Positions 12,661 to 24,047 of a DNA stretch of 64,000 nt are shown piece by piece. Made by a program: the position numbers and the translations under genes. The stretch lies in assembly GCF_014898815.1 (NCBI RefSeq), contig NW_026515514.1, positions 372,001-436,000 on the forward strand, in the 5' to 3' direction. Origin of the DNA: Panonychus citri. Lineage: Eukaryota > Arthropoda > Arachnida > Trombidiformes > Tetranychidae. Every line of letters begins with the position of its first letter. Positions within the stretch are counted from its first letter, which is position 1. The notes under the pieces were generated by a model, which worked only from the letters and a program-made list of their open reading frames with translations, made no database searches and was not told where the DNA came from.

Positions 12661-14586
12661 ATTTTAGAATAAAAAGTTCAAACCTGGTGACATCTCTTGT
12701 TCACTTTTCTCACCAATTTTGGGTGGAAATTAATTCAACCAAAGTGTTTCTTGTTCTTGTGTCAGAACTTTCAATTAAGTTTCTCATTTCCAATCAATTG
12801 AATCATTTTTTTTTCTTTGTTTTCATCTTAATTGTTGATCATTTAGAAGTTGATTAATCATTTCTACAGAAAAAAATATGTACAATTACATTGAGGGGAC
12901 CCTTAAGCCCAAAGGCCAAAGAGGATTGTACCAAAATGTATGATGATTAGAGTGATAAGTATGAAGAGATTAGTTTATTTGTTCTGATCAATTTAATTGT
13001 CACACAATTAAAATTATAATTCTTTTAAATTCATTTATAAACTTGTTGGTTCAAATGAGATTATCTAATTAGTATTAATCAAATTACTTTTAATTTTCTT
13101 ATTGGAACACGAATTTTTTTTAATTGTTATTGGTCTCTTAATCTAAATTACGGATGTGCCAGGTGATGTTAATTATCATTATAAATACTTTATATTCACA
13201 CAAATGATACAATTAAGATGTCGATGATGAGTCTTACTAATCAAAGTACTGATACAATTTCATGAATCAAATTCAACTATAATTAAATCAATTGATTGGG
13301 TCTGTAAATCATCAGACTAAACGAGAGGTTAAAGAATAGGATTGATTTGATTACCATGAAAATTTCATCATCGTAATTGATTAGATTGAGACTTTCAACT
13401 CATCAAAGTTTTGGAAAAGTTAATTAACAAATAACAACCGAATTCTTGTCAATATCATCAATAGATATAGAAGATAATTAAATTGTTTAAACCATTAATT
13501 GGTTTGATTGTAATTTAAATATCCATTTTGTTTGAGATAGAAAATTGTAAAAATCTAATCAAAGTTTCAAAGGAAAACAATTGGAAATCATTAGATTAAC
13601 TTGTGAACAATTATCAACCTTTCACATTTCGAGAAAATTTATTAATTATCTTTGATTGGTGATCGATTTAAATTGTTTCCTTTTCTAAACTAATTGCGAA
13701 TGAAAGTTAAGAGATTGAGAAAAGTATTGATATCGAATCGAATGTTGTTCCTTTTGAATCTCGAGAAGAGAAAAACATTTTTCTCTTATTCTCTCTTCAA
13801 GATTTTCTCTTTTTCTATGTTTTTGTTTACATTTTCTTTTTTTCTCTAAATTTGGAATTTCGCTTTTTTTTTGGTCAACCAATTGTTTCCAATTTAATTC
13901 CACAATTTAATTAACTATTTAAATCTATTCCAAGATGATCCAAAAGATTATTTTCTATTTATAATTGTTCATTTTCTCCAATTCAATCAACAACCATATT
14001 CTCACCTCTCCAATCTAAAACTCACATAGACATTTGTTCATTAAGAATATAACTTTTTGCTCCTTCGGTGTTTAATTGTTTACTACCATCATTTTCCCTC
14101 AACAATTACTGATAATTTGACAATCTTCATCTCACCTTAATTTAGATTAAAGGTAAAAAAGGTAAGATTGACCAGGAAAAATAATCTACCAGAGATGAAT
14201 TAACCTTTGTAAACATTTCCACTCTTTTGTATTTACATTTTATGTTTCTCTTTGTAAATGAATGATCAATTGTTATATAGTGTAAATTGTCAATCAATTG
14301 TTGATTATTTGATTGACATGATCAATAATTTCCCCATTATCTTACTAATGCTCTAGAATATAATTGAAGTGTTGAAAATCACCATCAAGAGTAGTCAATG
14401 TAATAGTAATTAGCAATTTCTCCGTAACCTCAAACTGTTTTTCTGTCTCTTTGTTTACATTTTGATTATTACCTTTGATCTTGTTTACTGTTTGTGTTTC
14501 TAATCAATTTCATTTTATATTTACAGGTTTCTCACTGAGATTAAAGCTCAGAATAGTTTCATCTTACTTGGAAAGAAACAAATAGG
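12661..14586. other. Divergent intergenic region and cyclin K leader
   Basis: AT-rich spacer between the divergent SLC22-like and cyclin K genes. An acceptor at about 14525-14526 (tttacag) just before the cyclin K ATG suggests a 5' UTR intron ending there, with a short untranslated exon part 14527-14586. I see no other gene. Confidence 0.45.
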
Positions 14587-16239
14587 ATGAGAATGCCTAA
14601 TTGGTACTTTGATAAAGTTTCACTTCGTAAAACACCATCAATTTTGGATGGAATATCATTCGAGAAGGAGCAAAGATATCGCCGAGAAGGTGCTCGATTT
14701 ATCATTAAAGTTGGTACCAAGATGAATCTTCGCTATGACACCATGGCCACTGGAGTTGTTTACTTTCATCGTTTTTACATGTGTCATTCATTCAAACAAT
14801 TTCCTCGCTTTGAAACAGCCTGTTCTTGTTTATTTCTTGCTGGTAAAGTTGAAGAAACACCTAAAAAGTGTAAAGATATTATAAAAACTGCGAGACAATT
14901 TTTGACCGATGCTCAATTTGCTCTATTTGGTGATGACCCTAAGGAAGAAGTATTAACACTGGAAAGAATTCTCCTTCAAACAATTAATTTCGATTTACAA
15001 GTTGATCATCCTTACTCTTTCCTCATCAAATATGCCAAGAGTTTGAAAGGTGACAAGGAGAAATTACAGAAAGTCGTTCAAATGGCCTGGACCTTTATAA
15101 ACGATAGGTTTGTTGGAGAGATTAATTTGAATGAAATTCTATTCCAATAACTAATGATAATCATGATAATTTTGTTTATTTGTCTTTTCAGTTTGTGTAC
15201 AACTATTTGTCTTCAATGGGAACCAGAGATCATTGCGATTGCTTTGTTTTTCTTGGCTGGTAAATTATCTCGATTTGAAGTTGTCGATTGGGAAGGAAGG
15301 TTACCCCATCATAAGCGCTGGTGGGACACTTTTGTCGAGGATTTAACTATGGAACTGTTAGAAGATATTTGTCACCAAGTTTTAGATCTTTACTCTTTTC
15401 CGATTCCTGATACTCCTCAAGACTCACCACCAGCCAGTCCTACTCCTCCATCGTCCACCAATATTGTAACGAGCTCTGTACGTGTAAAATATTCAAGTGA
15501 GAAAACTAATCATTCCACTTAACTAAATCTCTTTCTCTCTCTCTCTCTTCAGGTGCCAAAACAAACAAACACCTCTGCTCAAGGATCTTTAACATTATCA
15601 GTGTCAGAAAGTACGTCCAATAATCTTAAGGATTGAAGAGTTTCATCTCTGCCTTGATTGTTTACTGTTTTCTCTCTCCTTTTAATCATTAATTATTTGT
15701 TTATTCTACTTTAATATTCTTTAGAACCGATAACTACATCGGATAAAACTATTCCCATGCCACGAACTGTACAACCTTCTCTTCTGCCACCACCACCACC
15801 ACCTCCAATACCCTTACAAGCTCAAATGTTAGGATCTGCGATCGGTCTAATTGAGCCTGTAAACAATTTGATTCCAGCAACAAATTCACCTCGATTTCCA
15901 ATTGCATCAACAATTCCAACCATTGGTACTCAAAATTCAATCATACCAAATGCAAATGTACGCTTAATGTCACCAATACCCACAATTACCTCAATGACTC
16001 CGTCATTTCTTGCTCCAGTATCGGCCATTAATCCTGGTGCCTCTTTTCCCGCACCCAATTTACGATTCCCTTTGGTTGGACAATTTCCACCCAATCAAAT
16101 GGGAGCCAATGCATTAGCCGCTTCATTGGCCAAACCTCGTTTATCTGTTCACGGAACAGCAATGGACTATACTTCCTATCAAAGCTACGTTAATTTCCCT
16201 TTCCCGTTACCCGAACATAAGCCCATTGATCATAAATGA
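14587..16239 (+). CDS. CCNK: Cyclin K
   Basis: Regulatory subunit of the transcriptional kinases CDK12/CDK13, which phosphorylate the RNA polymerase II tail in the nucleus. Exons 14587-15107, 15192-15477, 15553-15610, 15725-16239; 1380 nt, 459 aa. The first cyclin box carries YRREGARFI, ATGVVYFHRFYMCHSFKQFP, FLAGKVEETPKKCKDIIKTA and the cyclin K-typical FGDDPKEEV. The second box begins at the splice that makes NDSLCTT and continues LQWEPEIIAIALFFLAGKL, with RRWW-like KRWWDTFVEDL and LLEDICHQVLDLYS. The C-terminal part is a Pro-rich low-complexity tail containing a seven-Pro run, as in other cyclin K proteins, though shorter. The splice joining NDR to FVYNY is rejected because only the alternative frame restores the family sequence. 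Confidence 0.95.
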
Positions 16240-16694
16240 AAGGCAAACGATTCAGGATCTTACGACTTTCATTTCTTTCGATAATCATTTGATCAGTTAA
16301 ATGAATTTTGTTTATGATATTTTCTAATAGATGAACTTTTTTCGCCCAATCAAAAATCTCCATTGACAAATAAACTGGTAGCTACTGTTTTCCTTAATAT
16401 TAACTAAAACACTGTACAAATATCAGCACTTTGATGCGATCCAATGTTCACCAATCGATTTCCATAAAATTTTCTTGAAGTTCAATAACAAGAATACTCA
16501 TCTAACCATCCAGAATAAATCAACTACAATTTCGTATTAATTTATTCTTGTCTTGTTATTAATTGTAAACATTATGACAGAAATTCAATTACAAGGAAAC
16601 GAAAAATTATTTCGTGTTAGTTTTCATCATATTCAAGACCCTACATCGGAAACTGAATGGATATTGATGGAGCTTCAAGAAAGTTGGTGATATT
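16240..16694. other. Convergent 3' spacer
   Basis: 455 bp between the cyclin K stop and the stop of the first DEG/ENaC gene on the opposite strand. It presumably holds both 3' UTRs; nothing else is recognised. Confidence 0.6.
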
Positions 16695-18008
16695 TCAAAC
16701 TTTTTCAAAATTTTCGTCCATAACTTTGACCTTGACATTTTGCATTCGTGACACTTTACACCATCTCTTAGTATCAGCATCAAAATGATTTGAAGCACTT
16801 TGAATCGAACGATGTTTACTGTTGAATTGTCCATAAATCGAAATACCAAACCAAATACCTAATATACTACTTATGTAAATTAGATATTCTATTAGTGTAT
16901 TTTTGGGTAGAGCTCGATAGTACGTATCGGGATTAAGAGGTGTCCCTAAGTAGAGAGTTATACCTTTGTAGAGTTCCACCCCATGAGTTGTCTCTGAGTG
17001 TTCATTGAAAGTCGTGAGATAAATGACCGATTCACATTCTGGTCTCTCTATGAGGGTTTGACAGTCTTGGAAAATTTTGTCCAACACTTTGCGATCATAT
17101 CCTGTTAGAACATCATCGGCAAACTTAAGGTTCGGCGAATAGTTACCAAACGGGTTAATCGAATCTATGAAAATGGCCGGTTTATCCGATCGAAGTAGTC
17201 GATCGTTAATACAATTGACTAGTGTTTTTGATCTGTCGTAATTTTCACACTGAGTCTCATAAGGCCAAGGTAGCGAAGAGGAAACAAATCGATGCCATCG
17301 AGCATAAATGAACCTACTCGAATCAGGCTTTGGATCGACAATCACATATTGTCGAAGTCGAGCCGCCAGGGAACTATTAGCTGGAGAAAAGTTGAAGCCG
17401 AAGGTGATGTCTGTTACCAATTCGATACAAAGTAAGTAAGCGTTTCCGCTGAACGTTTGTAGAACTTGTTTATCGATCGGCTTAGAACCTTCTCGACATG
17501 AGATTCTTAGGAATACATAAATCCCGTTGAAGTATTTGTGGATAATACAAATATTAGCACTCATCAAGTTGATCTCATAATCGTCAAAATAAACACCACG
17601 AATCATTTTTATCGGATCTTCGGTCATTTTCTCAATATCACCGACAGTCACCGTTTCGACCAATTTTTCGTTAGTAAGCATTGTCGCTTCTCCTATTGTT
17701 GTACAACGCAAGTTAAAATCTTGGGTCGAGTTGATTGTCCAATTTTTATCACGATGGACATGAAGACAAAGGCCAACCATATCTTCCGGGTATTTTTCAT
17801 AAAGTAAACTCATATTGATGATACTTGCTATTGGAATCGCAATGTCAATCTCAGGAATCGTAACTGAGGTCGGATATTTATACATGATCTCCGTTCTTGT
17901 CATGAACAGTAAACAATTATAAGTAACTGTAGTCAACTGATAGACGCACCCAATGAAACAAACAGTAAAAGGAATCAATCGTTTATTATTTAATCGCCTG
18001 AACCTCAT
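16695..18008 (-). CDS. DEG/ENaC-family cation channel, copy 1
   Basis: Single-exon 437-aa protein with the layout of degenerin/epithelial sodium channel subunits (ppk-like): a short basic N-terminus, a first membrane helix at about residues 11-33, then YPTSVTIPEIDIAIP, the usual exit of TM1. A Cys-containing extracellular domain of about 330 residues follows, and a second helix near residues 370-395 with SSILGIWFGISIYG. The Gly-x-Ser (GIS) in TM2 matches the family's selectivity-filter signature. Such channels are amiloride-type Na+ channels used in mechano- and chemosensation in arthropods; the ligand here is unknown. It is shorter than many insect ppk proteins and has fewer Cys. The start is the first ATG, and the same MRFRRL start occurs in the neighbouring copy. 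A very close tandem paralog lies upstream on the same strand. Confidence 0.85.
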   Translation of the reverse strand: MRFRRLNNKRLIPFTVCFIGCVYQLTTVTYNCLLFMTRTEIMYKYPTSVTIPEIDIAIPIASIINMSLLYEKYPEDMVGLCLHVHRDKNWTINSTQDFNLRCTTIGEATMLTNEKLVETVTVGDIEKMTEDPIKMIRGVYFDDYEINLMSANICIIHKYFNGIYVFLRISCREGSKPIDKQVLQTFSGNAYLLCIELVTDITFGFNFSPANSSLAARLRQYVIVDPKPDSSRFIYARWHRFVSSSLPWPYETQCENYDRSKTLVNCINDRLLRSDKPAIFIDSINPFGNYSPNLKFADDVLTGYDRKVLDKIFQDCQTLIERPECESVIYLTTFNEHSETTHGVELYKGITLYLGTPLNPDTYYRALPKNTLIEYLIYISSILGIWFGISIYGQFNSKHRSIQSASNHFDADTKRWCKVSRMQNVKVKVMDENFEKV

Positions 18009-19356
18009 ATTTCAATCAAATGATCAACACAATTAGAATTGAAACTTGTTATGTATAAATGGTCATCTTACCATCTCTAAGGTTCTTGGCCAATCTCTAC
18101 ACCTTGAACATTTACTGATGAGATTTGAGATGAAAATCAATCAATAAGATTGTTAATTAATAATAAAAATCTGTTGATTGGAAAAAAATTGACAAATATA
18201 TTGATCATTGTTTCCAAATTATTAATTTACTAATCACAACGTTATCGCAACTTTCATGCTCTTAAATTAATTATTATATTCGATAATCAATTCGATTGTT
18301 GCGTAAATTACGTGAGAAATTAGTACATTCGAGGTCTCGTTTCGATTACGATTTCAATCATAGTTTCGTTAATAATTTTAAGATCGTTGGCATTTTTTAT
18401 TCCTCGTGTTTGTCGATATTACGATCGATATAAAATCGTAATCTGAACCCTCACAACTCGAGTCTGAGGTCTAAATTTCGAAAGACAAAAGAGACTTCAA
18501 AAGAAACTCGATGGAAACTTGGTGTACCCTGTATTCTCAATCATCTCGGCGATCGGTTCATTAATAATCTACTATCGTAATTTACTAACTTTTATTTTCT
18601 TCATTCTGTATTTCTCAAGTTAGTCTCATCGTTTTCTTACTCACCATTGAGCATAAACAAATCATTCTGGTTAAATTAGTTCGTTAATTGTATAAGGAAA
18701 CGGTTAATGGTCGTTGATTAAAAGTTAATTAACTTTCTGGTTTGAAGAAAACAACAAATATGATTGTAGAAAGTTTTTGAAAAGAAAATACTTTTAATAG
18801 TAATATTGCCACAATCTAATAAACTATCTCTTAACTGATTAATCGTCAATTGATTAGTCAAATGATTATGGACAATTAAAGATTCATCTCAAGAGTAAAC
18901 TAATCTTAATCATGAATTTGCTTTGTTTTTGTTTTCAACTACTGTTTATTTAACTAACAATGAATACGAAAATGTTTAAAATGATGAATTGAGAGAGAAA
19001 TTATTTCCAATCAATCAACCTTGAAATTGAACAATGTAACTTGATTACAAAAGAAACAAGTTTATTACAACAATTAGTAAATAACAAGAAGGGATAGTTA
19101 ATGAATTGAGAACAAGAAAACGCTAACAATTTCAATTGGTACATTAATTTGAACGCAAAAAAAGTTGAAAACTTTAAAATGATTGAAACTTTGATAATTT
19201 GATCGGATGAAAATTCATGGACATTTCTCTTTAATCAGAATCATCCAATTACCATGAAATTAAGCGAATTGAATCGAAATCAACAATCAAATTTCTATGT
19301 ACTCGTGTATCCATTTAATTGTTGAATATTCGAGGCGAATCGATAAACATATCGTT
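18009..19356. other. Spacer between the two DEG/ENaC genes
   Basis: 1.35 kb of AT-rich DNA holding the promoter of copy 1 and the 3' UTR of copy 2. The first ~130 bp upstream of copy 1 resembles the region upstream of copy 2 (shared TGGTCATCTT...ACCAT, CTTGGCCAATCTCT/CTTGGTCAATCTCT, ACATTTACTGAT), so the duplication includes proximal promoter DNA. No other gene is seen. Confidence 0.6.
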
Positions 19357-20679
19357 TCAAACTTTTAGTGTTTCGACCAAAGTTTTAGGTTTAACATTTC
19401 GCATTCGTGACACTTTGCACCATTTTTTATCAGCATCGAGTTCGATATGATCTGAAACGTTTGGAATTGAGTGAAGATGACGATGTCGACTATTTAATTG
19501 TCCATAAATCGAAATACCAAACCAAATACCTAATATACTACTTATGTAAATTAGATATTCGATCAGTGTAAATTTAGGTAAAGTTTGATAGTAAGTATCG
19601 GTATCAAGAGGTGTTCCTAGACAAAGAGAAATACCTTCGTTGTCTTCGACCCCGTTAGTGGCCTCTGTGTGCTCATTGAAAGTCGTGAGATAAATGACCG
19701 ATTCACATTCTGGTCTCTCTATGAGGGTTTGACAGTCTTGGAAAATTTTGTCCAACACTTTGCGATCATATCCTGTTAGAACATCATCGGCAAACTTAAG
19801 GTTCGGCGAATAGTTACCAAACGGGATAATCGAATCGATGAAAATGGCCGGTTTATCCGATCGAAGTAGTCGACTGTCAATACAATTGACTAGTGTTTTT
19901 GACCTGTCGTAATTTTCACACTGAGTCTCATAAGGCCAAGGTAGCGAAGAGGAAACAAACCGATGCCATCGAGCATAAATGAACCTTCCAGCATCGGGCT
20001 TTGGATCTACGATCACATATTGTCGAAGTCGAGCCGCCAGGGAACTATTAGCTGGAGAAAAGTTGAAGCCGAAGGTGATGTCAGTAAACAATTCGATACA
20101 AAGTAAGTAAGAGTTTCCGCTGAACGTTTGTAGAACTTGTTTATCGATCGGCTTAGAACCTTCTCGACATGAGATTCTTAGGAATACATAAATTCCGTTG
20201 AAGTATTTGTGGATAAGACAAATATTAGCACTCATCAAGTTGATCTCATAATCGTCAAAATAAACACCACGAATCATTTTTCTCGGGTCTTCGGTCAATT
20301 CTTCAACATCCCCAAGAGTGACCGTTGCGACTAACCTTTCGTTAGTAAGTACGGTGGTCTCACCTATAGTTGAACAATGTTCATTAAAATCTTGGGTCGA
20401 GTTGATTGTCCAATTTTTATCACGATGAATATAAAGACAAAGGTCAACCATATCTTCCGGATATTTTTCGTAAAGTGAACTCATATTGATTATATTTGCT
20501 ATTGGAACGGCGATGTCAATCTCAGGAATCGTAACTGAGGTCGGATATTTAAATGTGATCTCCGTCCTTGTCATGAAATTCAAGTAACTGTAAGTAACTG
20601 AAGTCAGCTGATAGACACACCCAATGAAGCAAATGGTAAATAGCATCAATCGTTTATCACTCAATCGTCTAAATCTCAT
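19357..20679 (-). CDS. DEG/ENaC-family cation channel, copy 2
   Basis: Tandem paralog of the channel gene at 16695-18008, also intronless, 440 aa if started at the ATG at 20679 that aligns with copy 1 (MRFRRL). An upstream in-frame ATG at 20724 would add 15 residues and cannot be excluded. It has the same TM1, YPTSVTIPEIDIA exit motif, extracellular Cys pattern and TM2 with SSILGIWFGISIYG. The middle of the extracellular domain is almost the same as copy 1 at DNA level, while the N-terminal quarter and the last ~100 codons differ more, and the cytoplasmic C-terminus is clearly different. Both copies have intact ORFs, so both may be working subunits, perhaps assembling as hetero-trimers (family knowledge, not shown here). 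Confidence 0.85.
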   Translation of the reverse strand: MRFRRLSDKRLMLFTICFIGCVYQLTSVTYSYLNFMTRTEITFKYPTSVTIPEIDIAVPIANIINMSSLYEKYPEDMVDLCLYIHRDKNWTINSTQDFNEHCSTIGETTVLTNERLVATVTLGDVEELTEDPRKMIRGVYFDDYEINLMSANICLIHKYFNGIYVFLRISCREGSKPIDKQVLQTFSGNSYLLCIELFTDITFGFNFSPANSSLAARLRQYVIVDPKPDAGRFIYARWHRFVSSSLPWPYETQCENYDRSKTLVNCIDSRLLRSDKPAIFIDSIIPFGNYSPNLKFADDVLTGYDRKVLDKIFQDCQTLIERPECESVIYLTTFNEHTEATNGVEDNEGISLCLGTPLDTDTYYQTLPKFTLIEYLIYISSILGIWFGISIYGQLNSRHRHLHSIPNVSDHIELDADKKWCKVSRMRNVKPKTLVETLKV

Positions 20680-21430
20680 CTTCAGTTGATTAACACAATC
20701 AAGATTCCAAAAATATAATTTCAACTGATTAATTGGAACTTGTTATGTTAATTGTAAAGTGGAAATGAGGTATTGGTCATCTTTTTTTACCATTATCTTT
20801 ATGGTACTTGGTCAATCTCTTGACCTTAAACATTTACTGATTTGAAGATGAAAACCAATCAATAGGATTTTAAATAAATCATAGCAGATTTTTAATTGCG
20901 ACAACAAGAAAAATTGATCAATTATTGATCAATCTACTTTCAATTTTCACTTTCATCTTCTTTAATTAATAATAACAATCATCCAATCATCATGATCACT
21001 TCACAATCAATATTGTTTTTTCAACGAATTGAAATTGACTCGAAAAACTTTTTTCTTAATTGTTTACTTATTACTTGATTGAAGTTAACCAATAATTTAC
21101 TCTGCGATTATCAATCAAGTTAGTCATTAAATTGTTGATTATAATGATGTGTTGATGATTAAAGGAATAGCTCAAGTTGGTAATGAACAACAATCCAAGT
21201 AAAGCTCATCAATCTGAAGATGATAAAAGTTACCAAACAAGTTGAGCTGAAAAAGATGAAGATATTTACTGATCTAGTTGGCCAGGTATCTCTTCATCAT
21301 CATCATCATCCTGAAGATAAATAGACAGTGAGAAGAGAAAGAGAAGAGTAAAAATAGACAGAGAAGCGAGAATTCTGTTATAATGTTGTTATCCTTGGAA
21401 TCTTATGTCACCTATTAACAGAAAATTCTC

Positions 21431-21456
21431 TTTCTTTCTTTCTTTCTTTCTTTCTT
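21431..21456 (+). repeat. (TTTC)n microsatellite
   Basis: About six and a half TTTC units in the spacer upstream of the four-pass protein gene. Confidence 0.85.
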
Positions 21457-22555
21457 CTCCATGAGTTCGGCGGAAAAAAGTTCTGAAGGTAAGTGGACTT
21501 AATGGTAATTAAAGGAGATTAAAATTTCCATCGGAATTTAATTTGTTTCTGTTGACAAAATTTTCTTCACCAATTAACTGATTTTCTTGTTGTCGATCAT
21601 ATTAGTTAATCATTTCAATTAAAATAACGCTAATTAAATGTTCAACTAGAATATTAATTTCATCATCATTTCTCATTAAACTTAATCACATTTCCATTAG
21701 TAAATTTAATAGTAAATTAAAAGTCCATTCACCTTTTTTTTTACTTTCATCGCAACAATTTAATTCTGAGTTAAATGATGAAAGGAAAAATTAAAAAACG
21801 TTAAGATTGTGATTACTGATTGTTGACTATTCATTTTGATTGTAACTAAATTGTCAACACAGTTCATTTAACTTTCAACAATTTAAAAATTTACTATGAC
21901 GAGTATTAAATGGCCATTGTAAAGTTAATTGTTGACATTTTCATGGTGAAAAGAGTCAACAATCAATTTAAATTATATGATATGATGGAGAGAGAGAGAG
22001 AAAAGTTAATATTAAATCAAATTAACGTTGATGACGTTTAATCTGATTGTGAATATACATTTGATTAACTATTACTAGAGAAAATGTTGAAACTCTAATT
22101 CATTTCAATTGATTGTTATAATAATCATACAAAAGTCATTCGCTTAAGTGTTTTGTAACTGTAAGTTGACTAATTACAATTAATTTTGATGATTTAACAC
22201 TAGTCTCAGTTGGGTGAATATGTGAAAATAATGATCAAGTATAAAAATTAATGGGCGACGATGATAATGATGTTGCGTCCATGTGATTAAAATAATAGAA
22301 TATGAGTTTTGTTATTTGAGATTAGATGACAATTTAGTTGAGTAAATTGATTTTCCATCAAACAGGTTGATTAGTATATTCAATTGATATTGTTGAGAAT
22401 AATTGATTGGGAGATACGAATCATTCCAAAGATGATATTGTTACCCTGATATTCAATGGGAAACTGTCCTGGAGATGATGGTGATCATCATGTAGATGAA
22501 CATTTCGGGGCAATGATGATTGGGTGTGGTACTTTTGATACACTTAATGATAGAC

Positions 22556-23130
22556 ACAGAAAGAGAGAGAGAGAGAGGAGAGAAAGGGAGAAGAAGAGGA
22601 AGAAAAGCAAAGTAGAGAGAGAGAGAGAAGGAGAAAAAGTAAAAATGGTGCAGAAGAGAAAATGAGAGTGAGAGAGAGAGAAAAGAAAGAGTGAGGGAGG
22701 AGAAGGAGGAAATACTATGAAGGGCGAGAAAAAGATAATATTATGAAATGAATATTATTCAATTGTGGGTGAAGATGATGATGAAAAGAGGGAGAGAGAA
22801 GATGAGAGACAAAAAAATAACAAAAAAAGTGTAGAATGTATTATGATGATGTCCAGTTTTTATTCTGTTGTTAGGATAACAACATTGGTAGCGTGTTGAG
22901 AGAGAAAGAGAGAGATGTTAATGTTAAGCTGAATCTTAGAATTTGGAAAGGAAAATTTGACGCACTGGAGTTTCTCTTTCGCAAGGGTGAGAGAAAGAAG
23001 AGAGAGAGAAACGGAGTTGGACTGGGAAAGAGAAAAAGAGGAGGAGAAATTAAATGAAAGCTTCTGCGAAGGAAAGAGAAGCTAAGAAGAAGAGAGAGAG
23101 AAAAGAGAAAAGAGAAAGAGAAGAGAGAAA
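22556..23130 (+). repeat. Long GA/GAAA purine-rich tract
   Basis: Roughly 575 bp in which the plus strand is largely A and G, with repeated AGAGAG and GAGAAA words, broken only by short mixed stretches. It is followed by a pyrimidine-rich segment (about 23.14-23.27 kb), so the two flanks are of opposite strand bias. Confidence 0.75.
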
Positions 23131-24047
23131 CTGTTGGTTGGGTTTAGTTTTCCTTCACTTTTTCTCTCTCTGTATGTGTTGGTTTTTCTCTCTTTTTCTC
23201 TTTCTTTCTTTTCTTTTCTCTTTTCCATCTTGTCTGCGAAGTGTCTTTTTAATTCACTTTTTAGTTTACAATTAATTTTCTTCAACAATTTCTACCTTTC
23301 AATCGATCTTTAAATTTCATTCTTCGACTAATTTAATTGTTCACTTACTCATCTAAATATTTACTTTGTTAAATTGATCATTTCTTTCATCTTTCACTCG
23401 TTTTGGTTTGCAGATTAAAAAGACTCTCAACATTTTCTGTGTTCCAATTGTTAACAATTGTGTTTCTCTCCTTAACTTTCATCTCTCATTTTCCCTCCAT
23501 TAACAAGCAACAGAAAAGAACCAGCTATATCTGTATGAATCTCTAAAACCTACCTTTCTATTCTGGTTACATCTTGTTTCTTTCTTTCTTCTTTCTCTCT
23601 CTTTCTCCTCTCCAGTGAATTTTTTTTTGCCTGGTTGGCGGTAATTTAATGGTGATACTTGTCGAATTGGAATTATCCTGTTGCTGATTGTGTGTTTTCT
23701 CCTTCATCTTGACCATTGATTGATTGTTTCCATCTTCCTTTTTCCCTCTCTCTCTTTCTCTATCTGTCTCTTACAATCAACACTTTGATTTGTTTCAATA
23801 TCTTCTAAGCCATTTGGATGTAGCCCTATTGCTTTTCTCCATCCTCATCATCACACCCAAGGGTTCATTACCTTGGTATCAAAACCTAAGACATTTAACT
23901 GGGAAGGAAAAGTAAATCTCACCAATTGAGTGAATCTTTGGAGAAAACAGAAAAAGACTTCACCTTTTTAACCAGAAACTGCATATTGTTTACTTCTAAT
24001 TGTTCCTGCTAATTAGCAAATTTATAATCAATTTTATCTTCTTCACC

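Larger units (their letters stand above)
20725..24047. other. Gene-poor, simple-repeat-rich region
   Basis: 3.3 kb without a gene I can support. It contains a (TTTC)n run at about 21431-21456, a long purine-rich (GA/GAAA) block from about 22.55 to 23.13 kb, then pyrimidine-rich DNA to about 23.8 kb. ORFs here are Lys/Glu/Arg or Ser/Leu/Phe low-complexity translations. It probably includes the promoter and leader of the four-pass membrane protein gene. Confidence 0.55.

Noticed and set aside
15108..15150. Cyclin K ORF reading through the first donor (ending ...EILFQ)
   Set aside because: The family sequence NDSLCTT is restored only by splicing 15107 to 15192.
17538..17807. Plus-strand ORF inside the DEG/ENaC gene
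   Set aside because: Antisense shadow of a well-supported coding sequence.
22456..23288. Lys/Glu/Arg-rich ORFs
   Set aside because: Products of the GA-rich tract; equal-length ORFs occur on both strands, as expected from simple sequence.
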